Source of the DNA: Calvatia gigantea
Taxonomy: Eukaryota; Basidiomycota; Agaricomycetes; Agaricales; Lycoperdaceae
Length of the DNA: 64,000 nt
Assembly: GCA_025093985.1 (NCBI GenBank)
Contig: JACAAK010000002.1
Coordinates: 2,232,001 to 2,296,000 of the forward strand
Direction of reading: 5' to 3'
The translations under genes were made by a program, and so were the position numbers. Shown in pieces: positions 11,984 through 22,191 of this stretch. A model generated the notes under the pieces. The model saw nothing but the letters and a program-made list of their open reading frames with translations. It was not told where the DNA came from and made no database searches. Numbering within the stretch: position 1 is the first letter of the stretch; each line of letters opens with the position of its first letter.

Positions 11984-12607
11984 TGTTACATGTGTTACCT
12001 TACTTTGCAACCAGGCCTGGATCATTCTCTACTCAGAGAGGAGGTTCAATGCTATAGCTCAGGAGAATTGGCAAGTTTCAATGACTTCTGTGCAAACTTC
12101 AGATCACTCCTTCAATAAGGGCTTGTGCTTGTCTGAGAAGTCAAAGTTAAATGCCTCTACAGTCCCCAAGGTTGTTAACCTTGTAGGAGACAAGTGAAGA
12201 TAAGAAAGCTTGTTACTAAAATAACCTAAGGTAATACAAAAGGTACTACTGAGGTTTATATACTAGTTCCAAATAGAAATGGGTAACTACATAGTAAATG
12301 ATATGAGTTAATGAGATAGTTACTATGGGTTAATTGGTAATCTATAGAGTTATAGGGAATGAGTAATAAATGGATAGAAGTCTGATATGAGTCAGAGGAA
12401 GCTGGAGACAAGTAAATAGAAGCCCAACAGTGGGAATATGAGGTATAAACAGAAACACAACTCAGAACAAGTCATAAGAAGTTGAAACAAAACTACATAT
12501 GTTAATAAATAAAAATAGAAAAGAAATAAGTCCAAAGAGGAAGGTAATTTGTTACAAAACATGGTTAATTTGCTAATAGAGTCCAGGAAGGAGGTAAGTT
12601 TGTAACA
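11984..12607 (-). repeat. LTR-like repeat Z, copy 2, complete, reversed
   Basis: Runs from TGTTACATGTGTTACC to GGTAAGTTTGTAACA (624 bp, TG..CA). It lies 32 bp beyond the minus-strand Cys-rich ORF of G4 and so could be the G4 3' LTR, but no convincing polypurine tract separates them and no target duplication is visible. Confidence 0.6.
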
Positions 12608-12639
12608 TTAGCCTGTCTCTAGGTAAATTACTCTGAAAT

Positions 12640-12993
12640 TTATGCTGATAGAACAGAGTAATCAAGAGATACTCCATTATTATAGTATTCATCATTGAAG
12701 GTGTCACAGGGGTTTTCATAGACTTGTTCTTGGAATTGCTGTTTCATTTCTTCTACAGCTTGAACATGGTTGACATATTTCAGGCAGTCTTCCAGCTTGT
12801 GTTTCAGATTGAGGGTTTTACAAAGTTGGCAGAAGTACTGGGGACAAGTCCAGCAGTAATGTCTAGGTTTAGTTTGTTGGCATATGGGACAAGTGGTATA
12901 GGCACAGTTACTTGTCCAGTGACCTATGGTAGGGAGGTGGAGTTTAGTGCATTTGTCACAAAAGGCCTTCAGGTTGAAATTTGGATTATTCAT
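12640..12993 (-). CDS. Cys-rich zinc-binding ORF at the 3' end of chromovirus G4
   Basis: 117 residues, intact. It shows FCDKCTKLH, GHWTSNC, TTCPICQQTK, HYCWTCPQYFCQLC and KLEDC: about a dozen Cys/His in CxxC pairs, which suggests two or more zinc sites, the first resembling a stretched retroviral CCHC knuckle. It overlaps the preceding ORF by 4 nt (ATGA type) and would be translated by reinitiation. Position: same strand as the G4 Pol end, downstream of it and just before repeat Z. It may be a nucleic-acid-binding accessory protein or the 3' part of a second Gag. I do not recognise a named family. Confidence 0.5.
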   Translation of the reverse strand: MNNPNFNLKAFCDKCTKLHLPTIGHWTSNCAYTTCPICQQTKPRHYCWTCPQYFCQLCKTLNLKHKLEDCLKYVNHVQAVEEMKQQFQEQVYENPCDTFNDEYYNNGVSLDYSVLSA

Positions 12994-13403
12994 GGCTCAG
13001 GGTTGGGTTGGGGTTTGTCCTCATCCTGGGTTGGGTTTGAGGAGTTTTCTACCATGCTCTGGAACATTAGAAGTTGGTCTAGGTGGCCCATGAGGTTGTG
13101 GATGGCTGTTTCAAGCCATTTGGGGGGAATTTGTTTGTCTAGAAATGCCAGGCAGAGCCAGGGTAGATAGGTGTTGCTGGGGAGGAGGATTTGTCTTAGA
13201 GGAATGGGCTGGTTGGTGTAGTCTAACCAGAGTTTGGCCAGTTTGTTCATTGGGTGTGATAGGCATAACCTGATGTTCCTGGAGGTATCTGGCATAAGCC
13301 TGAGATAGTCCAAGGCTTCATAATACCTGGATAAATAATGCTGCTTGATTGGTAGTATTGTTATAATCCTGAGAAAGATACTTGAGTTGTAATATGGTGT
13401 CAC
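12990..13403 (-). CDS. Gag-like ORF of G4, N-terminus cut by a solo LTR
   Basis: 137 residues from the first Met after the solo LTR: YYEALDYLRLMPDTS, WLDYTNQPIPLRQ, LPWLCLAFLDKQIPPKWLETAIHNL, then a Pro/Gln/Asp-rich tail. Compact hydrophobic helices followed by a polar tail and a Cys-rich ORF resemble a capsid plus nucleocapsid layout, but no Gag signature can be named. The frame remains open upstream to about 13440 (SELNIYLIPINKFTG) and then enters the LTR insertion. Together with 14007-14633 it was probably one protein before the insertion. Confidence 0.4.
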   Translation of the reverse strand: MTPYYNSSIFLRIITILPIKQHYLSRYYEALDYLRLMPDTSRNIRLCLSHPMNKLAKLWLDYTNQPIPLRQILLPSNTYLPWLCLAFLDKQIPPKWLETAIHNLMGHLDQLLMFQSMVENSSNPTQDEDKPQPNPEP

Positions 13404-13503
13404 AGATAGTGCACCAGTAAATTTGTTGATTGGAATTAGGTAGATATTCAGTTCTGAACTGAGTTCAATTATCTCTCCTGAGGACTATTGTGTAGAGGGA
13501 TCC

Positions 13504-13810
13504 TGTTATGACCTTAGTCTGAGTAAACCTCAGGTTGCAACTTAGGCTAAGACTTGAGGGCGAGTAAGGGGAGGAGAACAGAAGTGGTTAAGCGTACCGA
13601 ATACAATGAGTGTATATACACTTAAATACAAGGAATCATCCAGTTGAATAGATGGGGTAACTATGATGAAATGTCCAGTAAGGCAGGCATAGTAGTTAGT
13701 ATGAGTCATAACCGGAGATCACTTGACAGGAATAGGTGAAATGGATGTACTAGTAATGTAGGAATGCAGACAAGGATGGAGCACGATGTGATCGGTAAAA
13801 AACCATAACA
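13504..13810 (-). mobile_element. Solo LTR of the G2' family, TSD GATCC
   Basis: 307 bp, TGTTATGACC..CCATAACA, flanked by GATCC at 13499-13503 and 13811-13815. The sequence is the reverse of the G2' LTR at 25327-25634 and keeps GGTTAAGCGTACC, the complement of the predicted mRNA 5' end. The internal region was lost by LTR-LTR recombination. It interrupts the gag-like region of G4. Confidence 0.88.
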
Positions 13811-14006
13811 GATCCCTTAGATGAGAAATCAGTTTGAGCTCATAGCTTCATGGGCAAAGGTCCATCATTTATAGTGGGCTCTGGGCTGAACCAGAATCAA
13901 CTGCTAGGGTCTCTGTCAGTGGGGTTGGCTGTGATTCAGGCAAGGTCAGCTATAGTGGTGATGGGGTTGGAGGGTCCTGTAGGGAAAAGTTCCTCCCTAT
14001 GAGATT

Positions 14007-14633
14007 TCAGGATCCTAGCTTGCTCTGAGGGGAGTGCTGGGGCAGGGTAGTTATTACAGATGGGGTATATGTACTCTGGCTTAGGGGACCAGAGAATTTG
14101 CTGGGGGTTAGTCTTTGTATTGTAGGAAGGGGTATAGGAAGTGGTTCTAGAGATAACCTTGGCAAAAGTTGCCAGAGGGTCTTGGGATTTGGGGTTGAGG
14201 GGTAGGTTTGGTACATCTGTTCACTAAAAATAAAGTTTGGGTACAGTAGAGCTGCTCCCATTCTGACAAGGTAGGTGAGGCTCTCCCAGGAAGAGTGGTT
14301 GGTTAATTCATTGGACAGGGGAATGTAGACACACTCAGCACTGGTAAAGATATTGACCCAGAAGTGTTTGTTCTGGTCCATGATTTGTTGGAGCTCATCT
14401 TTAGTAAAGACAGCATTTGGCAGGGTGAGGATTGGTTACTCTAGTAGTTTATTTATCTGTATTTTGGATAGGATGGAGGTAGAGGCTTCATTGTCCACAG
14501 GTGTGATGGTGGGTGTGTGGGATATGGGAATATGAGGAGAGGAGGAAAGGGATTGGGTTTTTCTAGCTGGAGAGTTATTTTTAGTAGAGAGGGAAGAGAT
14601 GGAGGAAAGGGAAGGAGAGGGGGGTGAGGCCAC
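14007..14633 (-). pseudogene. N-terminal part of the G4 post-Pol ORF
   Basis: Begins MASPPSPSLSSIS with a Ser/Pro/Thr-rich stretch to KIQINKLLE, then an in-frame TAA (14436-14438), then continues in the same frame as PILTLPNAVFTKDELQQ, ..NKHFWVNIFTSAECVYIP, ..SWESLTYLVRMGAALLYPNF to LGS. After the TAA removal the frame spans about 208 codons. It starts roughly 100 bp after the chromodomain of G4 on the same strand. It is therefore an extra ORF between pol and the 3' end, or the gag of a second element joined there. No family recognised. Confidence 0.4.
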
Positions 14634-14639
14634 AATAGT

Positions 14640-15417
14640 GGCTTTCTTTCCCTTCTTATAGTTCTTCTAGGTAGGTGCCATTGATGATGTAACTCAAAAT
14701 GCTGTTGAGGAATGATGGGGGGAGTCAGAAGATTTTCTGGCTATTTATATCCTTTTTGTCATTTGGGTGGAGTAGGGTTTAACCAGTATTCTTGTTGGTA
14801 TTTTCATAATAGTTCTTGAGCATATGGTAACAGTTGTGCTTTGTTTTCCCAAGAGTTTTCTTCATAATTGTAACCCTTCTATTTGATATAGTATTTCCTT
14901 TGTCCTTTCTTGGTCCTGTGATTCAGGATGCCTTCAATTTCATATTCTTCTTTTTCTTCTATTATATTAGGGAGAGGTGGTTTTGGGTTCAGCCTGTGGA
15001 GTCATTTTTGGTGTATTTAGAGAGAAGGGTAGTGTGGAATATATTATGAATCTTCCATATTTCAGGTAGATTAAGTTAGTAGGAGAGTGGTGATAGGACT
15101 TCTTTTATTGTAAATGGTCTGATGTTTCAGTGCTATCTTGTTTGATTTGAATGGGAGTTTCAGGTTTCTCTATTCAAGCCATACTTGTTGTCCTAGGGTA
15201 AAGGGTTTGAATTTTAATTTAATTCATTGTTCCATGTATTCCATAGCTAATTTATGGGCAGTGATAGCTTCTTTCCTGGTGTGGTCCAGTAATTCTATTC
15301 TTTCTTTAGTGGTAGTAAAGTTTAATTCTTCAAGGATTGTAGGTATTCCATGAGGTTTTATCCCATATATGAGTTCAAAAGGTGTTTGTTTTCAATCAGA
15401 GTATGTTCTTGAGTTAT
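14640..15417 (-). pseudogene. G4 chromovirus Pol C-terminus (integrase tail and chromodomain)
   Basis: Reading the minus strand from 15417: GIKPHGIPTILEELNF, KEAITAHKLAMEYMEQ, FKPFTLGQQVWLE, KIHNIFHTTLLSKY, then the chromodomain EYEIEGILNHRTKKGQRKYYIK(stop)KGYNYEENSWE. This is the usual order of a Ty3/Gypsy integrase C-terminus: GPY/F-type motif, then chromodomain. The second aromatic cage Trp is a TAG stop, as in G5. More stops follow. The catalytic core is missing because G3c is inserted at 15418. Confidence 0.65.
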
Positions 15418-15756
15418 TGTCAGTGCAACCTCTAATGGTCCCCCCAGACTGTCCCACAACCCCACACCCTTACCTGCTCTTAGCTATATGGATATGAACA
15501 ACAACTGGAGATCCTGAAGGACAATGATGGACTTACATACATAATGAAACAATAAGGACAATAGACAGTAAAGTAGTATATATTAATCTGTACATCTGCA
15601 GGGGACTCTTATCCAATTCTCTAAGGATTCCCCTGTAGATATGTAGTCTGTACACACATTTGTAACATAATTAAGGATTCCCCCACAGTTACCTGCTTGC
15701 CTACCTCATGAGAGCCTCACATCCTCAAGCCACTCAGACTGCAGGTTGCCCTTACA
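15418..15756 (+). repeat. 5' LTR of chromovirus G3c, copy A
   Basis: 339 bp, TGTCAGTGCAACC..GGTTGCCCTTACA, matching the 339 bp G3a LTR at 47286-47624 in reverse. The ends form a 12 bp imperfect inverted repeat. A TATATATTAA string lies near 15577. It sits in the plus orientation inside G4 and is followed by G3 gag. Confidence 0.75.
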
Positions 15757-16163
15757 GAAAAATCAGATCTCATGAGAGACCTGGTTGTCCACTGGGAACA
15801 ACTCAGAGAAGTCCCCCTCAAATACCCTCTACTAGCCAATCCTATCTCTACCTGCCTGACATACCCTCCATGTTGGACTAGCCCTAGCTGCAACAGTAGC
15901 AGGGGCAACCACAGCAGGTTCAACTACAGCCAGTGCAGAACATGTCTCTCTTGGAACAAATACTTGTACAGCTGCAGAACAGCCTACAGGAGGTGATAAA
16001 TTGTCAGGCAGCATCTGAACTAAGAGTATATGAAATACTCTCATCCTTACAAGGTCAGATCAGTACAATGGCTGCTGCAAATGCCCCTGCTCCCCACATG
16101 CCACAACCCTCCACCAACCATACTTCCACTCCTATACCTTGGCCATACTCCACATCCACCTGG
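15757..16163 (+). pseudogene. G3c leader and Gag N-terminus, truncated
   Basis: Contains LLEQILVQLQNSLQEVIN, AASELRVYEILSSLQGQIST and APHMPQPSTNHTSTPIP, the same protein as the G3a Gag start (EQILTQLQNSLQEVIN on the minus strand near 54220). The frame is cut at 16163 by a reversed W repeat. Coiled-coil-like N-terminus; only about 90 residues remain. Confidence 0.6.
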
Positions 16164-16515
16164 TATAATGGCAAAGCTATTTTCACACTTGAAAATCACT
16201 AATCTAAGGCATACAAGCCTAATCTAACAATTACATTAAACCTTCCTGTAGTAGTATGACCTAATCTAAAAGCCCAACAGTATAATAAAAGAGTACTCAA
16301 TCACTGTAGAACACTATGGCCATTGATGATGGATAGCAGTGGCTATAGGATGACTACTGTGCTTAAACTAAAAGCAACTCTAACAGTGCACTATATGACC
16401 AGTCATGATTCCAGCTGGACTAGGCAGTAAAACCATTCCAATGCATCTATACAGAGCTACAGGACCCCTCCAATGAGTTTAGACTCAAGAAATAAGTCTG
16501 ACACACTTAATCTAA
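16164..16515 (-). repeat. Repeat W fragment, reversed
   Basis: Begins TATAATGGCAAAGC, the reversed W terminus with one CpG-type change, and stops at 16515 where the D2 copy B unit begins inside Z-type sequence. Confidence 0.6.
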
Positions 16516-16688
16516 GAACAAGTCATAAGAAGTTTGAAACAAAACTACATATGTTAATAAATAAAATAGAAAAGAAATAAGTCAAAGAGGAAGGTAATTT
16601 GTTACAAAACATGGTTAATTGCTAATAGAGTCCAGGAAGGAGGTAAGTTTGTAACATTAGCCTGTCTCTAGGTAAATTACTCTGAAAT

Positions 16689-17042
16689 TTATGCTGATAG
16701 AACAGAGTAATCAAGAGATACTCCATTATTATAGTATTCATCATTGAAGGTGTCACAGGGGTTTTCATAGACTTGTTCTTGGAATTGCTGTTTCATTTCT
16801 TCTACAGCTTGAACATGGTTGACATATTTCAGGCAGTCTTCCAGCTTGTGTTTCAGATTGAGGGTTTTACAAAGTTGGCAGAAGTACTGGGGACAAGTCC
16901 AGCAGTAATGTCTAGGTTTAGTTTGTTGGCATATGGGACAAGTGGTATAGGCACAGTTACTTGTCCAGTGACCTATGGTAGGGAGGTGGAGTTTAGTGCA
17001 TTTGTCACAAAAGGCCTTCAGGTTGAAATTTGGATTATTCAT
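16689..17042 (-). CDS. Cys-rich zinc-binding ORF of G4, duplicate
   Basis: Same 117-residue product as 12640-12993 and the same 4 nt overlap with the next ORF. Confidence 0.5.
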   Translation of the reverse strand: MNNPNFNLKAFCDKCTKLHLPTIGHWTSNCAYTTCPICQQTKPRHYCWTCPQYFCQLCKTLNLKHKLEDCLKYVNHVQAVEEMKQQFQEQVYENPCDTFNDEYYNNGVSLDYSVLSA

Positions 17043-17452
17043 GGCTCAGGGTTGGGTTGGGGTTTGTCCTCATCCTGGGTTGGGTTTGAGGAGTTTTCTA
17101 CCATGCTCTGGAACATTAGAAGTTGGTCTAGGTGGTCCACGAGGTTGTGGATGGCTGTTTCAAGCCATTTGGGGGGAATTTGTTTGTCTAGAAATGCCAG
17201 GCAGAGCCAGGGTAGATAGGTGTTGCTGGGGAGGAGGGTTTGTCTTAGAGGAATGAGCTGGTTGGTGTAGTCTAACCAGAGTTTGGCCAGTTTGTTCATT
17301 GGGTGTGATAGGCATAACCTGATGTTCCTGGAGGTATCTGGCATAAGCCTGAGATAGTCCAAGGCTTCATAATACCTGGATAAATAATGCTGCTTGATTG
17401 GTAGTATTGTTATAATCCTGAGAAAGATACTTGAGTTGTAATATGGTGTCAC
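17039..17452 (-). CDS. Gag-like ORF of G4, duplicate
   Basis: Duplicate of 12990-13403 with a few substitutions (for example P to L in the NQPIPLRQ motif and M to V, G to D near the C-terminus). Confidence 0.4.
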   Translation of the reverse strand: MTPYYNSSIFLRIITILPIKQHYLSRYYEALDYLRLMPDTSRNIRLCLSHPMNKLAKLWLDYTNQLIPLRQTLLPSNTYLPWLCLAFLDKQIPPKWLETAIHNLVDHLDQLLMFQSMVENSSNPTQDEDKPQPNPEP

Positions 17453-17552
17453 AGATAGTGCACCAGTAAATTTGTTGATTGGAATTAGGTAGATATTCAG
17501 TTCTGAACTGAGTTCAATTATCTCTCCTGAGGACTATTGTGTAGAGGGATCC

Positions 17553-17859
17553 TGTTATGACCTTAGTCTGAGTAAACCTCAGGTTGCAACTTAGGCTAAG
17601 ACTTGAGGGCGAGTAAGGGGAGGAGAACAGAAGTGGTTAAGCATACCGAATACAATGAGTGTATATACGCTTAAATACAAGGAATCATCCAGTTGAATGG
17701 ATGGGGTAACTATGATGAAATGTCCAGTAAGGCAGGCGTAGTAGTTAGTACAAGTCATAACCGGAGATCGCTTGACAGGAATAGGTGAAATGGATGTACT
17801 AGTAATGTAGGAATGCAGACAAGGATGGAGCACGATGTGATCGGTAAAAAACCATAACA
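17553..17859 (-). mobile_element. Solo LTR of the G2' family, duplicate, TSD GATCC
   Basis: Same insertion as 13504-13810 with GATCC at 17548-17552 and 17860-17864; carried along by duplication D2, not an independent insertion. Confidence 0.85.
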
Positions 17860-18055
17860 GATCCCTTAGATGAGAAATCAGTTTGAGCTCATAGCTTCAT
17901 GGGCAAAGGTCCATCATTTATAGTGGGCTCTGGGCTGAACCAGAATCAACTGCTAGGGTCTCTATCAGTGGGGTTGGCTGTGATTCAGGCAAGGTCAGCT
18001 ATAGTGGTGATGGGGTTGGAGGGTCCTGTAGGGAAAAGTTCCTTCCTATGAGATT

Positions 18056-18682
18056 TCAGGATCCTAGCTTGCTCTGAGGGGAGTGCTGGGGCAGGGTGGT
18101 TATTACAGATGGGGTATATGTACTCTGGCTTAGGGGACCAGAGAATTTGCTGGGGGTTAGTCTTTGTATTGTAGGAAGGGGTATAGGAAGTGGTTCTAGA
18201 GATAACCTTGGCAAAAGTTGCCAGAGGGTCTTGGGATTTGGGGTTGAGGGGTGGGTTTGGTACATCTGTTCACTAAAAATAAAGTTTGGGTACAGTAGAG
18301 CTGCTCCCATTCTGACAAGGTAGGTGAGGCTCTCCCAGGAAGAGTGGTTGGTTAATTCATTGGACAGGGGAATGTAGACACACTCAGCACTGGTAAAGAT
18401 ATTGACCCAGAAGTGTTTGTTCTGGTCCATGATTTGTTGGAGCTCATCTTTAGTAAAGACAGCATTTGGCAGGGTGAGGATTGGTTACTCTAGTAGTTTA
18501 TTTATCTGTATTTTGGATAGGATGGAGGTAGAGGCTTCATTGTCCACAGGTGTGATGGTGGGTGTGTGGGATATGGGAATATGAGGAGAGGAGGAAAGGG
18601 ATTGGGTTTTTCTAGCTGGAGAGTTATTTTTAGTAGAGAGGGAAGAGATGGAGGAAAGGGAAGGAGAGGGGGATGAGGCCAC
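18056..18682 (-). pseudogene. N-terminal part of the G4 post-Pol ORF, duplicate
   Basis: Duplicate of 14007-14633 with the same in-frame TAA; it differs by single residues (MASSPSPS instead of MASPPSPS, YQTHP instead of YQTYP). Confidence 0.4.
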
Positions 18683-18688
18683 AATAGT

Positions 18689-19459
18689 GGCTTTCTTTCC
18701 CTTCTTATAGTTCTTCTAGATAGGTGCCATTGATGATGTAACTCAAAATGCTGTTGAGGAATGATGGGGGGAGTCAGAAGATTTTCTGGCTATTTATATC
18801 CTTTTTGTCATTTGGGTGGAGTAGGGTTTAACCAGTATTCTTGTTGGTATTTTCATAATAGTTCTTGAGCATATGGTAACAGTTGTGCTTTGTTTTCCCA
18901 AGAGTTTTCTTCATAATTGTAACCCTTCTATTTGATATAGTATTTCCTTTGTCCTTTCTTGGTCCTGTGATTCAGGATGCCTTCAATTTCATATTCTTCT
19001 TTTTCTTCTATTATATTAGGGAGAGGTGGTTTTGGGTTCAGCCTGTGGAGTCATTTTTGGTGTATTTAGAGAGAAGGGTAGTGTGGAATATATTATGAAT
19101 CTTCCATATTTCAGGTAGATTAAGGAGAGTGGTGATAGGACTTCTTTTATTGTAAATGGTCTGATGTTTCAGTGCTATCTTGTTTGATTTGAATGGGAGT
19201 TTCAGGTTTCTCTATTCAAGCCATACTTGTTGTCCTAGGGTAAAGGGTTTGAATTTTAATTTAATTCATTGTTCCATGTATTCCATAGCTAATTTATGGG
19301 CAGTGATAGCTTCTTTCCTGGTGTGGTCCAGTAATTCTATTCTTTCTTTAGTGGTAGTAAAGTTTAATTCTTCAAGGATTGTAGGTATTCCATGAGGTTT
19401 TATCCCATATATGAGTTCAAAAGGTGTTTGTTTTCAATCAGAGTATGTTCTTGAGTTAT
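18689..19459 (-). pseudogene. G4 Pol C-terminus and chromodomain, duplicate
   Basis: Duplicate of 14640-15417, 7 bp shorter near 19118. Confidence 0.6.
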
Positions 19460-19798
19460 TGTCAGTGCAACCTCTAATGGTCCCCCCAGACTGTCCCACA
19501 ACCCCACACCCTTACCTGCTCTTAGCTATATGGATATGAACAACAACTGGAGATCCTGAAGGACAATGATGGACTTACATACATAATAAAACAATAAGGA
19601 CAATAGACAGTAAAGTAGTATATATTAATCTGTACATCTGCAGGGGACTCTTATCCAATTCTCTAAGGATTCCCCTGTAGATATGTAGTCTGTACACACA
19701 TTTGTAACATAATTAAGGATTCCCCCACAGTTACCTGCTTGCCTACCTCATGAGAGCCTCACATCCTCAAGCCACTCAGACTGCAGGTTGCCCTTACA
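19460..19798 (+). repeat. 5' LTR of G3c, duplicate
   Basis: 339 bp copy of 15418-15756; the G3c leader then continues only to 19880. Confidence 0.75.
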
Positions 19799-19880
19799 GA
19801 AAAATCAGATCTCATGAGAGACCTGGTTGTCCACTGGGAACAACTCAGAGAAGTCCCCCTCAAATACCCTCTACTAGCCA

Positions 19881-20556
19881 AAATAGGATGACTACTGTGC
19901 TTAAACTAAAAGCAACTCTAACAGTGCACTATATGACCAGTCATGATTCCAGCTGGACTAGGCAGTAAAACCATTCCAATGCATCTATACAGAGCTACAG
20001 GACCCCTCCAATGAGTTTAGACTCAAGAAATAAGTCTGACACACTTAATCTAAAAGGATGATTAGTGTGTTCACAAGGAAATGCCACTGTTGTTTAGATT
20101 AATGAACATCACTCAGCACTAATAATGCATATGGACATATTCACATACAATCTATGGGGACACATAGGAGGACAATTCACATGACATCTGAAATCTCAGA
20201 TGCTCTACATACTTAGAGAAGAATACAGAACCAGAGAATGGGCTAAAACACAGCCTGGAACAAACAGATACCCAAAATCCTTATGTATTTCCAATGTTTC
20301 ACTAATCTAATAGGTTGTGGCTCTCTTGTGTGTGATCTATCTACTGGTTTGTACCTTGCTTGATAATACATTCCTAGTCATGTAATCACTATCTTGTCAT
20401 AACAAGCACCCAAATAATATATAGACCCCCTCTGAGGTGTTAGATGTGGCAAAGAACCTACTAGCCATTGCCTAGCCTTTAGAGTGCAGTGAAAAGTGAT
20501 CTATTGTGCCTGAGCAAAGCAAAGTAATAAATTCTTTTGAGATTAACTGAATTAAG
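19881..20556 (-). repeat. Repeat W fragment, reversed
   Basis: Internal W sequence in reverse, joined on the left to G3 leader (deletion of the Gag start and the W terminus that 23296-23800 retains) and ending where Z begins. Confidence 0.6.
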
Positions 20557-21183
20557 TGTTATGTGCATTACCTTACTTTACAACTGGGCCTGGATCATCT
20601 CCACTTAGGGAGAGGTTCAACACTATAGCCCAGGAGTATTCAACAAGTCTCAATGACTTCTGTGCAGACTTCAGATTGCTCCCTCAAGTAGAAGCTCATA
20701 CTTGTCTGAGAAGTCCAAGTTAAATGTCACTGCAGTCCCCAAGGTTGTTAATCTTGTAGCAGACAAGCAAAGATAAGGAAGCTTGTTACTAGAATAACCT
20801 AAGGTAATACAAGTGTACTACTTAAGGTTTATATACTAGCTACACATAAGAGATGAGTAATTATGTAGTAAGAGGGTATAAGTCAATGGGAGACTACTAC
20901 AGGTTAATTGGTAATCTAAGGAGTCATAGAGAATAGTTAATGAATAAGAAAAGAAGCAATACAAGTCACAAGAAGACAGAGATGAGTAGATAGAAGTCTG
21001 TTAGTAGGAAGTATGAGATATAAACAGAAACATGACTCAGAATGAGTCATAAGAAGATAAACTAGAAGTACATGTGATAAATAAATAAAAATTGGACTGG
21101 GGTATATGGAAAAGAAAAGGAAAAGTCTAAAGAGAAGGTTAATATGTTAATGAAGGAGTTAGTCCATGGTTAAGTTCATAACA
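20557..21183 (-). repeat. LTR-like repeat Z, copy 3, reversed
   Basis: TGTTATGTGCATTACC..AAGTTCATAACA, 627 bp. Immediately right of it GGTAATGCACATAACA (21187-21202) is the exact reverse complement of its first 16 bases, so the repeat is framed by a perfect 16 bp inverted repeat. Confidence 0.6.
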
Positions 21184-21202
21184 TAGGGTAATGCACATAA
21201 CA

Positions 21203-21245
21203 CCCAGCAACCCAGTGGCAAGGGCAGAATCCCAACACATTGCCA
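21203..21245. other. Short unassigned junction
   Basis: About 40 bp between repeat Z and the G3b fragment that match nothing else in the window. Confidence 0.3.
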
Positions 21246-22191
21246 AAGCTAAATGCCAGGAAGGCAACTTAGCAGGACAAGATAGTAGCAGGTCATGTCA
21301 TCTTTCACCTTAATCAGTGCAGATTTTGCTTCTTCTAGTGTCAATGTTATGATTGGGTTATGCAGGATATCAGCTGAAGGTTAGCTGCCAGAGGATGTTG
21401 GGTGAGAATATATAGAGCAGGCAAGTTTGGACAAGTATGAGATTTGGACTCAGTGGCTTCAACATATGTGTTGCACCTTTCTGCTGTCATTGAAGTCTGT
21501 ATTTCAGGAGGGAGTAGGGTCAGAGGGTCAGAGGAACAGAGATAGAGAGGAACAGGATCAGAGGACATAATCATGGTTGATAATCAGACTAAGGAATTAC
21601 AAGCATGGGGACTAGGTTTATATACTAGTCTAAAAAGTGGGAAGTATGAAAGTAATGGTGAATGAAGAATGGATGGCCACTAAGGGCAGCTGTCTAACAA
21701 GACACCAGGATCAAGTTCTAACTATAAGGTGATAGTGGAGGAGTTGAAGAAGATAGAGATTAATATGGAAAACAAGATATTGGACCAACTGACAGAAAGA
21801 GTAAAGAGCACCCCAATGCAGCTGGACTAAGGTAACAATGACTATGAGTGGGGGAAGTAGGTGAGAGTGGGTGAACATGTGTGGGTCATGACAGTCAACT
21901 CCATTCACTTTGTAAACTCATTAACTGATTTGATCTTCAAGGGTGGCTGACATGGCTCAAATCCCATGTACAGGTAACATCCAGTGTCTAAGAGGAAGGG
22001 AGAGTGTTAGGTGGAAGTGTGGACATAGTTGTTGTATTGGAATTCCATGAGTGGAAGGAGGTTGTGCCAGTTGTTCTATCACTTGTTTATGAAGAGGCAG
22101 AGGTACTGATCAAGGTCCTGGTTCACCTGTTCTGTCTACCCATCAGTCTGTGGGTGCCAGGTGGTTGAGGTGGCCATCTTGATCCCTAAGA
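21246..22191 (-). pseudogene. G3b Pol fragment (post-integrase part) with a solo LTR inside
   Basis: Reversed sequence matching G3a at about 48170-48535, split by the solo LTR at 21345-21893. On the right it ends CCCTAAGA, the target site of the G2 LTR. The same segment recurs at 27470-28415 (duplication D5, offset about 6224 bp). Confidence 0.6.
21345..21893. mobile_element. Solo LTR H, TSD GTCAA
   Basis: 549 bp from TGTTATGATTGGG to GGGTCATGACA, flanked by GTCAA at 21340-21344 and 21894-21898. G3a has the uninterrupted target at about 48230. A TATATAAACC on the minus strand (about 21620) suggests minus orientation. The parent element is not in the window. Confidence 0.8.

Larger units (their letters stand above)
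9836..12016. repeat. Tandem segmental duplication D1, copy B
   Basis: Second copy of 7334-9512. It contains the W 3' end (9836-10066), Z 3' end (10067-10412, ending CATATAACA, better preserved than copy A), noncoding DNA (10413-10981), G5 LTR and chromodomain. Only scattered substitutions and one 1 bp indel (about 11402) separate the copies. Confidence 0.85.
12462..15838. repeat. Segmental duplication D2, copy A
   Basis: About 3.37 kb repeated at 16511-19880 (offset 4049 bp, becoming 4042 after a 7 bp deletion near 19118). Both copies include the same solo LTR with its GATCC duplication and the same G3c LTR insertion, so the duplication is younger than those insertions. Confidence 0.85.
16511..19880. 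repeat. Segmental duplication D2, copy B
   Basis: Repeats 12462-15838 with the same genes, solo LTR and G3c LTR. It ends abruptly at 19880, where G3 leader sequence is joined to an internal part of repeat W. Confidence 0.85.

Noticed and set aside
12724..13170. 148-residue plus-strand ORF opposite the Cys-rich G4 ORF
   Set aside because: Overlaps the minus-strand Cys-rich and Gag-like frames, which have ordered Cys/His motifs; the plus frame has none.
15757..15780. Self-priming site for G3 using the CTCATGAG motif after its LTR
   Set aside because: The LTR match (about 15707) is a palindrome of only 8 bp and lies far from the TATA box, so pairing is not convincing.
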